DNA of 34,043 nt from Acidimicrobiales bacterium (GCA_020846295.1 JADLEF010000284.1:1-34043); one strand, 5' to 3'; shown: positions 1 through 9,246, counted from the first letter of the stretch. Numbers and translations: made by a program. The notes: generated by a model from the sequence alone, not told the origin.

Positions 1-210
1 GTTCAACGCCCGGAGCAGTTCGATCCCGCTCATCTCCGGCATGTTCCAATCCGACAGCACCAGGCTGGGCGGATCAGACATGATCGAGTCAAGGGCTTCC
101 TGGCCATTGTTGGCTTCGACGAAGTCGCTGTCTCCGTAGCCGATCTGGCGCATCTGCCGCATCACGATCATGCGCATCGCTTTGCTGTCGTCCACGAGCA
201 GAATCTTCAT
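1..210 (-). CDS. CheY-like response regulator, 3' end outside the window
   Basis: This is the N-terminal 70 residues of a single-domain receiver protein. The acidic pocket (VDDS, residues 6-9) and the phosphoacceptor Asp54 in SDWNMPEMSG are present; the conserved Thr and Lys would lie beyond the window edge. The ATG overlaps the cheX stop by 4 nt (ATGA), so it is translationally coupled as the last visible gene of the chemotaxis operon. SDWNMPEMSG closely resembles VDWNMPEMNG in the upstream CheY at 2748-3134, which suggests a second CheY paralogue, perhaps a phosphate sink or a second motor-binding regulator. A longer protein with a C-terminal output domain cannot be excluded. Confidence 0.88.
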   Translation of the reverse strand, partial: MKILLVDDSKAMRMIVMRQMRQIGYGDSDFVEANNGQEALDSIMSDPPSLVLSDWNMPEMSGIELLRALN

Positions 211-698
211 GCCACACTCCGGTGGGTATCGCTGTTCTTGTTGGACTGTGCGTCGGTCCGAGAGTGAACCTCGACCCGCAGGATGTGGCCCTCGAACCCG
301 ACGGCCACCTGGCTGATGATCTCGGTGCCGGGGAAGCTGACCTTGTAGCTGTCACCCTCCGCGACGGAGGGCAGCGACAGCTTGGCCGGCTGCGGCACCA
401 GCGCCTTGAGGTTGCCGCCGACCATGTTGGCGAGCTCTCCCACTGCGTCGATGCATTCATCGGCAGAAACCTCGTCGGTCTCCATGCCGAACATGAGGGC
501 TGCCAGGTTGCGGCCGACCGACGAGGACAGCTGCAACGTGACGCCGCCCTCGTAGGCACCGGTGATCAGCACGGTGGCCGTGATGAACGGCCCCTCGTCG
601 AGGGCCGCTTCGGGGCCCATGTCGTAGCACTCCATGCCGAGCATGGATTGCCACACCGCATTGACCACCTCGACGACTTCGAACTCGCTGACCGTCAT
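207..698 (-). CDS. cheX: CheX-family chemotaxis phosphatase
   Basis: The 163-residue protein has the single CheX/CheC-type signature helix, ELANMVGGNLK at about residues 88-98, whose Glu and Asn insert into the CheY active site in characterised CheX and CheC proteins. One signature fits CheX rather than the double-motif CheC. By family knowledge it dephosphorylates CheY-P in the cytoplasm. Its ATG overlaps the cheR stop by 4 nt and its stop overlaps the following cheY-like gene by 4 nt, so it is embedded in the operon. A longer reading frame extends upstream but only reads cheR out of frame, so the ATG at 698 is the credible start. Its position beside a CheY supports the phosphatase role. Confidence 0.85.
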   Translation of the reverse strand: MTVSEFEVVEVVNAVWQSMLGMECYDMGPEAALDEGPFITATVLITGAYEGGVTLQLSSSVGRNLAALMFGMETDEVSADECIDAVGELANMVGGNLKALVPQPAKLSLPSVAEGDSYKVSFPGTEIISQVAVGFEGHILRVEVHSRTDAQSNKNSDTHRSVA

Positions 699-1543
699 GA
701 CACGCGCCTTTCCACTGTTTTGCCCGCGCCCAGCACCCGATAGCAGCCTCCGCTGCCGATGTGCATACTTTCGAATTGATCGTCCAGACCGCGGGTGGTC
801 TCCGCCGCGCCCAGGAAGAGGTACCCCTCCGGCGTGATCAGATCGCGGATCCGGCGGAGGATGCTGCGCTTGGTGTCCACGTCGAAGTAGATGAGGACGT
901 TGCGGCAGAACACGACATCCTGCTTGCCGAGCGTCGGCCACGGAGCGGCCAGGTTCATCTGCCGCACATCGAGCCAGCGCTTCAGTTCCGGGGCGGCCTC
1001 CCACTCGAGACCCACCCGGTTGAAGTACTTCAGCAGCATCGGCGCCGGCAGGCCGCGGCCGATCTCGAGCTGCGAGTACCGACCGAGCTTGGTCCGGGTG
1101 ACCATCTCGGTCGAGATGTCGGTGCACAGGATGCGCACCTGCCAGTTGAGCAGCTGCGGGAAGTGCTCCTTCAGCGTCATGGCGATGGTGTACGGCTCCT
1201 GCCCGCTGGAGCTGGCGGCGCACCAGATGTTGAGCTGGCGGCTCGCGCTCTTGCGGGCGATGATCTCGGGCAGCACCGTGCTCTTGAGCGTCTCGAACGG
1301 CTTGACATCCCGGAAGAACGCCGTCTCGTTCGTGGTGAGCGCCTCGACCACCCGATCGCTGAGGCTGCGTTCGGTGCCGTTGCGAAGCCGCCCGATCAGT
1401 TGGTTGATGGTGCACCCGTCGGCCCGGGCGAGCGGCCCGAGTCGGGCCTCGACCAGGTACTCCTTGCCTGGTTCGAGAACGATGGCGGCGCGCTCGTAGA
1501 TCATCTTGCGCACGACATCGAATTCGAGGGACGTGATCGGCAT
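695..1543 (-). CDS. cheR: CheR chemoreceptor glutamate methyltransferase
   Basis: The 282-residue protein has the CheR layout: an N-terminal helical domain, then a SAM-dependent methyltransferase domain. Visible motifs are TTNETAFFRD, the SAM-binding segment WCAASSSGQEPYTIA (usually C-S-T-G-E-E-P-Y, so the loop is slightly divergent), ILCTDIS, and VVFCRNVLIYFD near the C-terminus. It methylates glutamates of methyl-accepting chemotaxis proteins, opposing CheB. It starts 5 nt after the cheB stop and its stop overlaps cheX by 4 nt. No TPR extension is present. No chemoreceptor gene lies in the window, so the receptors must be encoded elsewhere. Confidence 0.95.
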   Translation of the reverse strand: MPITSLEFDVVRKMIYERAAIVLEPGKEYLVEARLGPLARADGCTINQLIGRLRNGTERSLSDRVVEALTTNETAFFRDVKPFETLKSTVLPEIIARKSASRQLNIWCAASSSGQEPYTIAMTLKEHFPQLLNWQVRILCTDISTEMVTRTKLGRYSQLEIGRGLPAPMLLKYFNRVGLEWEAAPELKRWLDVRQMNLAAPWPTLGKQDVVFCRNVLIYFDVDTKRSILRRIRDLITPEGYLFLGAAETTRGLDDQFESMHIGSGGCYRVLGAGKTVERRVS

Positions 1544-1548
1544 GGGGC

Positions 1549-2751
1549 TCAGCGCCCCCTTCGACTGACTTTGGAGGTGATGGCGTTGCCGATCTCCCCG
1601 AGGGCGAGCACCTGGTCGGCGAGACCGGCGCGAGCCACCGCGCCGGGCATGCCCCACACCACCGAGGTGGCCTGGTCCTGGGCGATGATCTGCGAGCCGG
1701 CGTCGCGCAGCACCAGCGAGCCCTTCTCGCCGTCACTGCCCATACCGGTCAGTACGACGGCGAGGGCTCGGTTTCCGTACACCTGGGCGACGGAGCGGAA
1801 CAACACGTCGACCGCAGGGCGGCAGGAGTTCTCGGGCGCGCCCTGGTTGAGCTCGACCTTGGTGTGGGTGCCCTCTCGCTTGACCATCATGTGGTAATCG
1901 CCGGGGGCGATGTAGATCTTGCCCGGTTCGACCACCATGCCGGCCGCTCCCTCCATCACCGGGATGCCGGTGGCGTTGGAGAGCTGCTCGGCGAGCAGCT
2001 TGGTGAACATCGGCGGCATGTGCTGCACGATGACCACCGGGACCGAGAGGCCCTTGAGGCGGGGCAGCACCTGGCCGAGCGCGTTCGGGCCGCCGGTGGA
2101 CACACCGATCGCCACGATGTCGATCACGCCCGGCTGGGGCCGAGGGCGGTTGGACGCCGGCGCGGCGGCCGCGCCGGCCGGTACCGGGGTGGGCACCGTC
2201 GGCGTGGCGACCCGCGCCGGAGCCGGGCGGGCCGGGACGCCGGGGCTGGCCGCACCGGGGTTGGGGTGGAGGTGGCTTCCGCCGGTTCGCATGTTCGGCC
2301 TCGAGCAGAGTGCTTTGACCTTCGGCACCAACTCCGCCCGCACCGACGCCATGGCGTTGGCCAGGTTCCCCTGCCCGGCCGGCTTGGTGACGTAGTCGGA
2401 GGCGCCTCGAGCCAGGGCTTCGATGGTGATCGCAGCGGACTTCTCGGTGAGCGAGCTGAACATGACCACCGGGACCTTGCGGTAACTGGTCCGCAGGGCC
2501 GACAGCATGGCCAGGCCGTCCATCTCGGGCATCTCGACATCGAGGGTGATCAGATCGGGCTGCAGCTCGTTCACCTTGTCGAGCGCGACCCGGCCGTTGA
2601 TGGCGGTGCCGACCACCTCGATCTCGGGATCTTCGTTGAGCACATCGGTGACGACGCGGCGGATCACCGCCGAGTCATCCACCACCAGCACTCGGATGAC
2701 GCCGAGGCCCCGGGTGCCGGCGACGGGGGTGGCGGGTCGGAGGCCGGTCAT
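1549..2751 (-). CDS. cheB: CheB protein-glutamate methylesterase/glutaminase
   Basis: The 400-residue protein has an N-terminal receiver domain (about 18-135; phosphoacceptor Asp71 in LDVEMPEMDG, conserved Lys123), an Ala/Pro-rich linker (about 160-207) and a C-terminal methylesterase domain (about 208-395). The catalytic triad is visible: Ser218 in GVSTGGPN, His244 in VQHMPP and Asp340 in GMGSDG. The family removes receptor methyl groups and deamidates receptor glutamines, activated by CheA phosphorylation. The ATG at 2751 overlaps the cheY stop by 4 nt. About 17 residues precede the receiver domain, slightly more than usual. The linker is unusually long and low-complexity. Confidence 0.96.
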   Translation of the reverse strand: MTGLRPATPVAGTRGLGVIRVLVVDDSAVIRRVVTDVLNEDPEIEVVGTAINGRVALDKVNELQPDLITLDVEMPEMDGLAMLSALRTSYRKVPVVMFSSLTEKSAAITIEALARGASDYVTKPAGQGNLANAMASVRAELVPKVKALCSRPNMRTGGSHLHPNPGAASPGVPARPAPARVATPTVPTPVPAGAAAAPASNRPRPQPGVIDIVAIGVSTGGPNALGQVLPRLKGLSVPVVIVQHMPPMFTKLLAEQLSNATGIPVMEGAAGMVVEPGKIYIAPGDYHMMVKREGTHTKVELNQGAPENSCRPAVDVLFRSVAQVYGNRALAVVLTGMGSDGEKGSLVLRDAGSQIIAQDQATSVVWGMPGAVARAGLADQVLALGEIGNAITSKVSRRGR

Positions 2752-3134
2752 GACGTACCGACCGGCATGCCGATGAGCGCCATCTTGTCGATGATCGTCT
2801 CCGCCGTGAACGGCTTCATCACGTATTCGTTGGCCCCGGTGAGCAGCGCCAGGGTCATCTGGCTGACCTCGGTCTCGGTGGTGCACATGATGATCTTGAG
2901 TGCATCGAGCTCGCTGTTGTCACGGATGGCTTCGATCAGTTCGATGCCGTTCATCTCCGGCATGTTCCAGTCCACGAGAGCGAGATCGGGCACGTCGAAG
3001 GGGATCCAGGAGCACAGCAGGTCGTAGGCGACCCGTCCGTTCTCTGCCTGTTCCACTTCGAAGCCGATGCTCTCGAGGATCTTGCGAAGAATCATCCGCG
3101 TGGCGCGAGAGTCATCTACGACGAGTGCACGCAT
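2748..3134 (-). CDS. cheY: CheY chemotaxis response regulator
   Basis: This is a 128-residue stand-alone receiver. Visible residues are the acidic pair VDDS (7-8), phosphoacceptor Asp55 in LVDWNMPEMNG, the switch Thr85 (IIMCTTE) and Lys107 (YVMKPF). It has no output domain, so it fits a diffusible motor-switch regulator phosphorylated by CheA. A purine-rich Shine-Dalgarno (GGGAG and AGAAGAG) precedes the ATG. The gene follows cheW by 17 nt and overlaps cheB by 4 nt. Compared with the partial receiver at 1-210, this copy sits in the canonical position between cheW and cheB, so it is the better candidate for the main CheY. Confidence 0.94.
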   Translation of the reverse strand: MRALVVDDSRATRMILRKILESIGFEVEQAENGRVAYDLLCSWIPFDVPDLALVDWNMPEMNGIELIEAIRDNSELDALKIIMCTTETEVSQMTLALLTGANEYVMKPFTAETIIDKMALIGMPVGTS

Positions 3135-3151
3135 TGGTCTCTTCTCTCCCC

Positions 3152-3586
3152 TCAGGCGGCGAGGGCCGGTGCTACGTCGGTTGCTTTCACCACGTCGAGC
3201 ACCAACAGCAGGCGCCCTTCGAGCTTGTGCACACCGAGGATCAGTTCCCGGACCCACTCGTCGAGCGTGTCCGGCGGGCGCTCGAAGCTGCTGGAGCCGG
3301 CATCGACGACGTCGCCGATGGAGTCGACCAGCATGGACACGGCCGCACCATCGACGTTCACGACGACGTGAACGGAGGGCTCCGCATCCTGGCGACCGGG
3401 CAGCTCGAGCCGCTGACCCAGATCGATGGCGGTGACGATCTGACCACGAAGGTTGATCAGTCCCCGGACGGCCCCCGGAGCCAGGGGGATGGTGGTCATC
3501 TCGCGGTTGCGGATGACCTCCTGCACGTGCAGCGTCTCGATCCCGAAGTGCAGATCGCCGAGTGTGAAGGTACAGAACTGGGTCAC
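3152..3586 (-). CDS. cheW: CheW adaptor protein
   Basis: The 144-residue protein is a single CheW domain: FCTFTLGDLHFGIE at the start, the beta-barrel strands IPLAPGAVRGLINLRGQIVTAIDL, and MLVDSIGDVVD. It scaffolds chemoreceptors and CheA in signalling arrays. NLRGQIVTAIDL is the typical subdomain junction. The ATG overlaps the cheA stop by 4 nt, giving coupled translation with the kinase. The length is a little short for the family but the fold looks complete. Because the preceding cheA reading frame is broken, coupling as read here depends on ribosomes reaching the 3' part of cheA. Confidence 0.95.
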   Translation of the reverse strand: MTQFCTFTLGDLHFGIETLHVQEVIRNREMTTIPLAPGAVRGLINLRGQIVTAIDLGQRLELPGRQDAEPSVHVVVNVDGAAVSMLVDSIGDVVDAGSSSFERPPDTLDEWVRELILGVHKLEGRLLLVLDVVKATDVAPALAA

Positions 3587-6341
3587 GACGCCAGGCCTCC
3601 GTAGGCATAGGTGTCGCCGGCCGCCATCGCCCGCTGGGCTTGTTGCGCTTCGGCGATCGCTTCATTGACGAACAGGTCGGGTCGGCAGGCCCGGATGGCC
3701 CGACCGACCTCGAGCAGCTCGGTCACCCGGCCGTCGGCGACGAGCGGGGAGGGCTGCGTGCCGCTGAAGGCATCCTCGCCGCCGGCGATGGCGTCGATGA
3801 GCGTCTGGGGCAGGTCGATGATGTCGACGATCCGGTTCACGATCAGACCGAACTGCTGGTTGCCCTCGTGGCAGACCACGGTGGGCAGCAGGTCCAGCAA
3901 CCCGGTGTCGTAGCCGCCGCCGATGAGCTCGCCGAGGTCGACGATGGGCAGGATGCCGCCGTCGTACTGGACCACGGTGCGCCCGAAGGCCCGTTCCAGG
4001 GTCTCCCGGGGCAACGTCTCCAGGCGGGACACCGACTTCAGCGGGATCGCCTGCCGTTCCCCGGCGAAGCCCTCGACCAGCACCACCGGCACCGTCTCCT
4101 CCCGATTGGAGTGGCGGTTCGGTCCGCCGAGGTCGGCGCCGTCGGCGCCTCGCATGTCCACGATCACCCGGCTGCGCTGGGCGATGCCGACCACATCGAG
4201 GATCAGGGCGACCTTGCCGTCGCCCATGATGGTGGCGCCGGCGTAGACCGGGATGGCCTTGAGCTGGCGGGCCAGCGGCTTGACCACGATCTCCTCGGTG
4301 TTGTGCACCCCGTCCACCACGAGGCCGAACATCCGGTCGCGGGCGGCGAGGACCACGATCGCCACCGAGGCGTCGGGGTCGTGCGCCGGCAGGCCGAGCT
4401 GCTCCCGCAGGTAGACCAACGGCAGCAGGTTGCCGCGCAGTCGGTACACCGGCACACCGTGGAGCTTCTCGATCCCGGAGCGGGCCTGTCGGGCTGCAGC
4501 CGGACGAGCTCGATCACGCTGTTCTGCGGGATGGCGTAGCGATCGTCGTGGCAGTTGATGACCAGCGCCGGGATGATGGCCAGCGTCAGCGGGATCTTGA
4601 TCTTCAGGGTGGTGCCCAGGCCGACCTTGGAGTCGATGTCGAGCAGGCCGTTGATCTTCTCGACGTTGGTCTTGACCACGTCCATGCCGACGCCGCGACC
4701 GCTGATGTTGGTCACCGCCGCCGCAGTGGAGAACCCGGGCAGGAAGACCAGGTCGAGCGCGTCCCGATCGGACATCTTCACGGCCTGGTCGTGGGAGATC
4801 AGGCCCTTCTCGACGGCCTTGGCCTTGACCTTGTCGGGGTCGATGCCGGCGCCGTCGTCACGGATCTCGATGTGGACCTGGCCGTCCTCGTGGAAGGCCC
4901 GCAGCAGCAACTTGCCCTCGGGGGCCTTGCCCTTGGCGATGCGGTCCGCCGGCGCCTCGATGCCGTGGTCCACGGAGTTGCGCACGATGTGGGTGAGCGG
5001 GTCGGTGATCGACTCGATGAGGCTGCGGTCCAGTTCGGTCTCCGCACCCTCGAGCTCGAGCCGCACGCTCTTGCCGCAGGCCGCGGACACGTCCCGCACG
5101 AGGCGGGGGAACCGGTTCCACGCCGAGCCGATCGGCTGCATCCGGGTCGTCATCACCCGGGCCTGCAGCTCGGTGGTGATCAGGTCGAGGCGTTGGGCCG
5201 CGGCCGCCATCGGCGTGCGCTGACCCGAGTTGTACTCGATGATCTGGTTGCGGGCGAGCACGAGCTCACCGACGAGGTTCATCAGCTCGTCGAGCAGGCG
5301 CACGTCGACCCGCACCGTGGCGGAGGCCAACGTGGGTTGACCGGCGGCCTTCGGGGCGGTCGGGCTCGACGGCGTGGCGCCGCCGGGGGCCGGTGCTGCG
5401 CCAGGCGCGGCCGCCGGCGCGGCGGGTGCCGCAGACCCGGGAGCCGGTGGGGTGGGGGCGACCTCTGCCTTGGGCGAGGTCTTGGTCACGGCGGCGGGGG
5501 TCTCGGTCGTGACCGCCTCGTCGGTCTCGGACTGCGCCTTGATGATCGCGTCGACCTCGTCCTCGGTGGCCACGCCGTGTTCGGCCAGGATCTCGCCGAG
5601 CGGCCGGGGGTCGCCCATCTCCTGCTCGTGCACCGCGAGGGTGACCTCGTCCGCGCTGATCAGGCCGGAGTCGATGAGGATCTCGCCCACCCGCTTGCGC
5701 TTGCGGGTGGTCGCCTCGTTCCCGGCGGGCGCCGTCGCCGACGGCTCGGTCGCCTTCTTGGCCTTGGACCGGCGGGACTTCTTCGGCGGCTCGGCCTGCT
5801 GCTGTGGCGTGCCGTCGACCGACGCTGGCTCCTCTGCCGTCCCGGTGGCGTCGGCCGCCGCGTCGGCCTCGTGCTCCGTGCCGACCTCGGGTTCGGCGGC
5901 AGCCGGCTCCGGCTCGGCGGCTACCGGCTCGACGGCTGCCGCCGCCGGCGCCGAACCGTCGTTCAGCAGGTGGGTCAGGGTCTCGATCAGCGCCGAGTTG
6001 TCGGCCTCGCCCTCCTCACCGGTCTGCTCGATCGTGTTCAGCAGGGCGTTGACCGCATCGGACATGGCCAGCAGCGCGTCGGCGATCTCGGGGGTCATCA
6101 CCTGCAGGCCGTCGCGCAGGCGGGACAGCAGGTTCTCCCCGACGTGGGTGAGCTTCTCCAGCTGGGAGAAGCCGAGGAAGCCGCTGGTGCCCTTGATCGT
6201 GTGGATCGTCCGGAAGATGCTCGCCAGCAGCTCGCGACCGGTGGGGTTGTGCTCGAGCTCGACCAGCTCCTGGGCAAGGCGCTCCAGGTTCTCGTAGCTC
6301 TCGACCAAGAACTCTGCGACGATCTCGTCGACTCCGTCCAC
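3583..6341 (-). pseudogene. cheA: CheA chemotaxis histidine kinase, interrupted by a frameshift near 4486-4488
   Basis: Two frames together encode one CheA of about 919 residues. The 5' frame (from GTG 6341, with GAGGTG upstream) carries the Hpt domain with phosphoacceptor His47 (TIHTIKGTSGF), a charged/Ala-Pro linker holding two MshEN/GspE-N-like repeats (VGEILIDSGLIS at about 218 and LGEILAEHGVAT at about 248), dimerisation helices (about 341-410), the kinase core (HIVRNSVDHGIE 451-462, RDDGAGID 494-501, GRGVGMDVV 548-556) and the start of a CheW-like P5 domain. After Asp618 the frame turns into an Arg/Ser/Pro-rich shadow, while the -1 frame continues with ARSGIEKLHGVPVYRLRG, then the rest of P5 and a second CheW-like domain. 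One missing base repairs it. It may be a sequencing error or a true lesion. GTG 4455 could allow a separate 290-residue C-terminal product, but nothing argues for that start. Confidence 0.9.
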
Positions 6342-6433
6342 TGCCGTTCACCTCGTGCTTCTCCGCGGGGCACGGACAGTCCGCCACGGTGCTTGCCGTC
6401 GAGCGTGCGGTCGCCCGATCAGTGCTGGGGAGA

Positions 6434-6462
6434 AGTTCGGCACAACGACCACTGCACCTTTA
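6434..6462 (-). promoter_or_regulatory. possible sigma-28/WhiG-type promoter upstream of cheA
   Basis: Reading the minus strand, CTAAAG (TAAA at 6462-6459) is followed after 17 nt by GCCGAACT (6441-6434). The flagellar/WhiG sigma consensus is roughly TAAA-N15-GCCGATAA, so the elements match but the spacing is about 2 nt long. It lies about 90 nt before the cheA start, in the 245-nt gap shared with the divergent histidine kinase. The position fits motility-type control of the operon; the identification is tentative. Confidence 0.3.
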
Positions 6463-6586
6463 GGCCCCGGGCGGCCCTCGCTGCCCCCCGAACGGAGGGT
6501 TTTGCTGCGCATCTGCATCAATCGCCACACGGCGGTGCAGAGGACCCGGGGGGGCGCTGGCACGGGGAGACCAAGTTGCATCCAAG

Positions 6587-8500
6587 GTGATCAGGCCCGA
6601 AGCTGGCAGGGTGCAAGGGCGCAGCAACGACGATGTCGAGCTCATGGCGCTCCTGGCCGGCGCCCTCGGCCAGGCCGTGCTGCTGATCGACGCCGACGGC
6701 AACGTACGCCACGCCAACGACGAGGTGGCCAGGGTGTTCGGGGTTGACCGTGACCGCCTCGCCGCCCTGGGGTCGCTGCCCCGGGCGTGGGCCGGCGTCG
6801 TCGATACGGCCGGCGAGCCGGTGCCCTACGATCGCTGGGCCGTGGTGCGTACCATCCGGGATGGTGTGCGGATCGACGCCGAACCGGTCGGACTGCGCCG
6901 CGCCGACCGCACCATCTGGCTCACCGTCACCTCGATCCCGGTGGCGGATCCGGACCGGCCCGGGCGGCGCATGGCCATGCTGCTGCTCGACTCGGTCCGC
7001 CACGAGCTGTTCGCCGAGCTGGGCCCGCTCGACCAGCACGCCGTGCTGGCCTCGGCGTTCGACGCGTCGCCGGTGGCGATGGTCGTCGCCCGCCTCGACG
7101 GGCAGATCGTGCACTGCAACGGCGCCTACAGCCGGCTCCAACCGGGCCGCTCGACCACCGACGGCAACCCCTGGTGGTCCTTCGTGGACCACGGCGACCG
7201 GCCCGAGCTGTTCCAGCGGCTGGCCGAGCTGCCCTGCGACGGCGCGCTGCAACTCGAGTGCCGGGGCCGGGTGGGCGGGGACGGCGCCCCGGTCATCGTG
7301 CAGATCACCGCCGCCGCGGTGCGGCGCAACCCGACGCTGCTCAGCATCCAGATCAGCGACGTCACCGAGCTGCGCCAGTCAGAGCTGCGCTACCGCTCCC
7401 TGGCCGAATCCATACCGGTCGGCATCTTCGAGCTGGACCGGCGGGGGAGGTTCATCTACGCCAACCCACTGATGCACGAGGTCACCCGCTGCCCGGGCGA
7501 CCTCGCCGGCCGTCGCTCGCTCGCGTTCATCCACCCCGACGACCGCGAGCGATCCATCGAACGCTTCAACCAGGCGCTGCAGGGCCACAACCTGTCCCTC
7601 GAACAGCGCCTGGTCACCGCCACCGGCGAGCAGCGGCGGGTGCTCACCGTCGGACGGCCGATCCTCGACGCGGGCGGTGCGGTGATCGGGGTGCTGGGCA
7701 ACCTGGTGGACTTCACCGAGCACCTGCTGCTGGAGGACCGCCTCCGCGAGCTCGACGCCCGCTACGAGTCCCTCGCCGCCCAACAGGCCCGCGAGCGCCT
7801 CGAGGCGCAGCTGGCCCAGGCCCAGCGCTTCGAGACGATGGGCCGGCTCGCCGGCGGCGTCGCCCACGACTTCAACAACCTGCTCGGGGTCATCTCCAAC
7901 TACGCCGGGTTCCTGGCCAAGCGGCCCGACCTACCGGCGGCGCTGCGCCACGACGTGGACCAGATCGCCGAGGCGGCCCGACGGGGGGCGGAGCTGACCC
8001 GCCAGCTCCTGCTGTTCTCCCGACGCGAGCAGCTCCGGCCGCAACGCTTCGACCTCGGTCGGGCGCTGGCCGAGGTCGGCGCCCTGATGACCCGGCCCCT
8101 GCAGCCCAGCGTGGCGCTGCGGATCGAGGCCCCGACGGGCCTCTACATCGAGGCCGATCAGGGCCAGATCGAGCAGATGCTGCTCAACCTGCTCATCAAC
8201 GCCCGTGACGCCCTCCCCGAGGGTGGGCACATCGCGATCAGGGCGACGGTGGTGCCGGCCAGGAGCCGGCCCGCCGATACCGAGGTGCTGCTGGAGGTCA
8301 CCGACGACGGCACCGGCATGGCACCCGAGGTCGCCGCCCGGGCCTTCGAGCCGTTCTTCACCACCAAGCCCCGCAGCGAGGCGTCGGGCCTGGGCCTGGC
8401 CACGGTGCAGGGCATCGTCGAGCAGGCCGGCGGCAGCGTCTCGATCACCCGCGCACCGGGACAGGGCACCACCGTGCTCGTCCGCCTGCCGGCCTGCTGA
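6587..8500 (+). CDS. soluble triple-PAS sensor histidine kinase
   Basis: The 637-residue protein has three PAS-like domains (about 25-137, 150-262 and 268-380), a short coiled coil (about 383-413), a dimerisation/phosphoacceptor helix with His427 in [11 protein letters not shown], and an HATPase domain (N-box near Asn538 in LINARDA, DDGTGM 573-578, [10 protein letters not shown] 601-610). AHDFNNLL is typical of large PAS-kinases that often end in a receiver, but no receiver is attached here. There is no transmembrane segment, so it senses a cytoplasmic or diffusible signal; ligands are not evident. I use GTG 6587. GTG 6611 and ATG 6644 are possible alternatives, and no strong Shine-Dalgarno decides between them. 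It converges with a NarL-type regulator, a plausible but unproven partner. Confidence 0.9.
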   Translation: MIRPEAGRVQGRSNDDVELMALLAGALGQAVLLIDADGNVRHANDEVARVFGVDRDRLAALGSLPRAWAGVVDTAGEPVPYDRWAVVRTIRDGVRIDAEPVGLRRADRTIWLTVTSIPVADPDRPGRRMAMLLLDSVRHELFAELGPLDQHAVLASAFDASPVAMVVARLDGQIVHCNGAYSRLQPGRSTTDGNPWWSFVDHGDRPELFQRLAELPCDGALQLECRGRVGGDGAPVIVQITAAAVRRNPTLLSIQISDVTELRQSELRYRSLAESIPVGIFELDRRGRFIYANPLMHEVTRCPGDLAGRRSLAFIHPDDRERSIERFNQALQGHNLSLEQRLVTATGEQRRVLTVGRPILDAGGAVIGVLGNLVDFTEHLLLEDRLRELDARYESLAAQQARERLEAQLAQAQRFETMGRLAGGVAHDFNNLLGVISNYAGFLAKRPDLPAALRHDVDQIAEAARRGAELTRQLLLFSRREQLRPQRFDLGRALAEVGALMTRPLQPSVALRIEAPTGLYIEADQGQIEQMLLNLLINARDALPEGGHIAIRATVVPARSRPADTEVLLEVTDDGTGMAPEVAARAFEPFFTTKPRSEASGLGLATVQGIVEQAGGSVSITRAPGQGTTVLVRLPAC

Positions 8501-8506
8501 AGCGGT

Positions 8507-8526
8507 GCCGGCCGGATCGGGCCGGC
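8507..8526. terminator. GC hairpin between convergent genes
   Basis: GCCGGCC at 8507-8513 and GGCCGGC at 8520-8526 form a 7-bp perfect stem with a 6-nt loop. It lies in the 39-nt gap between the kinase stop and the response-regulator stop, so it could serve both strands. There is no U-tract, so efficiency is uncertain. Confidence 0.45.
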
Positions 8527-8539
8527 CGCCGGGGTCAGG

Positions 8540-9178
8540 TCAGAGCAGGCCGCTGCGGCGGGCGATGGCGACCGCCTCGAGCTTGGAGTGGGCCCCCAGC
8601 TTGGAGATGACCCGCTGCACGTGTGCCCGAACGGTGTTGCGGCTGATGAACAGCGCCTCGGAGATCGCCTCGGTGCCGAGCCCGTCGGCCAGCATGCGCA
8701 GGACCTCGCGCTCGCGCCGGCTGAGCCGGGCCGACCGGCGACCGTCCCAGCCCGGCACCAGGTTCATGGCCGGCTGGGCCAGCGATGCGACCCCCGAGTG
8801 GGCGGCGCGCACCGCGTCCACCAGGTCCTGGGCCGCCTTGTCCTTGGTCACGAACGCGACGCAGCCGACCTCGGCCGCGGCCCTGGCCGCAGAGGTGTCG
8901 GCGTGGCCGGTCAACATGACCACCCGCACCTCGGGATCGCGGTGCCGCAGCACCGCGGTGGCGCGGGCGCCGCTCTCGTCGGGCAGTTGGTAGTCCATCA
9001 CCACGACGTCGGGCTTGGTCTCCTGCACCGAGGTCAGCGCGTCACGGCTGGATCCGGCGACGGCCACCACCTCGATGTCGGTCTCGTCATCGAGGAGACG
9101 GACGAGGCTCTCGACGAACATCTGGTGGTCATCGACCACGACGACCCGGATCGTTCGCTCAGCAATGACAGTTTCCAC
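8540..9178 (-). CDS. NarL/FixJ-family response regulator with LuxR-type HTH
   Basis: The 212-residue protein has an N-terminal receiver domain (VVVVDDHQMF, phosphoacceptor Asp62 in VMDYQLPDESG, MLTGHAD, Lys in VTKDKA) and a C-terminal LuxR/GerE HTH (about 149-205: LSRREREVLRMLADGLGTEAISEALFISRNTVRAHVQ). It is a phosphorylation-controlled DNA-binding regulator; targets cannot be inferred. The GTG at 9178 has no Shine-Dalgarno, but TAGCCT lies 9 nt before it, which suggests a leaderless mRNA. No HisKA_3-type kinase, the usual partner of NarL regulators, is adjacent. The convergent PAS kinase is of another class, so pairing with it is doubtful. Confidence 0.93.
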   Translation of the reverse strand: METVIAERTIRVVVVDDHQMFVESLVRLLDDETDIEVVAVAGSSRDALTSVQETKPDVVVMDYQLPDESGARATAVLRHRDPEVRVVMLTGHADTSAARAAAEVGCVAFVTKDKAAQDLVDAVRAAHSGVASLAQPAMNLVPGWDGRRSARLSRREREVLRMLADGLGTEAISEALFISRNTVRAHVQRVISKLGAHSKLEAVAIARRSGLL

Positions 9179-9187
9179 CGAGCGGCC

Positions 9188-9193
9188 AGGCTA
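9188..9193 (-). promoter_or_regulatory. -10 element TAGCCT for the NarL-type regulator
   Basis: On the minus strand TAGCCT is followed by 9 nt and then the GTG start at 9178. With the usual 6-8 nt between -10 box and start of transcription, RNA would begin at or next to the start codon. Confidence 0.45.
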
Positions 9194-9246
9194 CCGCCGT
9201 GGGTGCTCGCCCCTGCCGGGTACCGGTCGCGCACGTGCGCGGTTCC

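Noticed and set aside
3583-4455. A separate 290-residue CheW-like protein starting at GTG 4455
   Set aside because: GTG 4455 lies inside the strand V-P-V-Y-R-L-R-G of a CheW-like domain whose first half is in the cheA frame, so this is the 3' part of a frameshifted cheA, not an independent gene.
4548-6590. A 680-codon plus-strand frame opposite cheA
   Set aside because: Low-complexity Gly/Arg/Asp/Val shadow of the CheA frame, without a ribosome site or domain.
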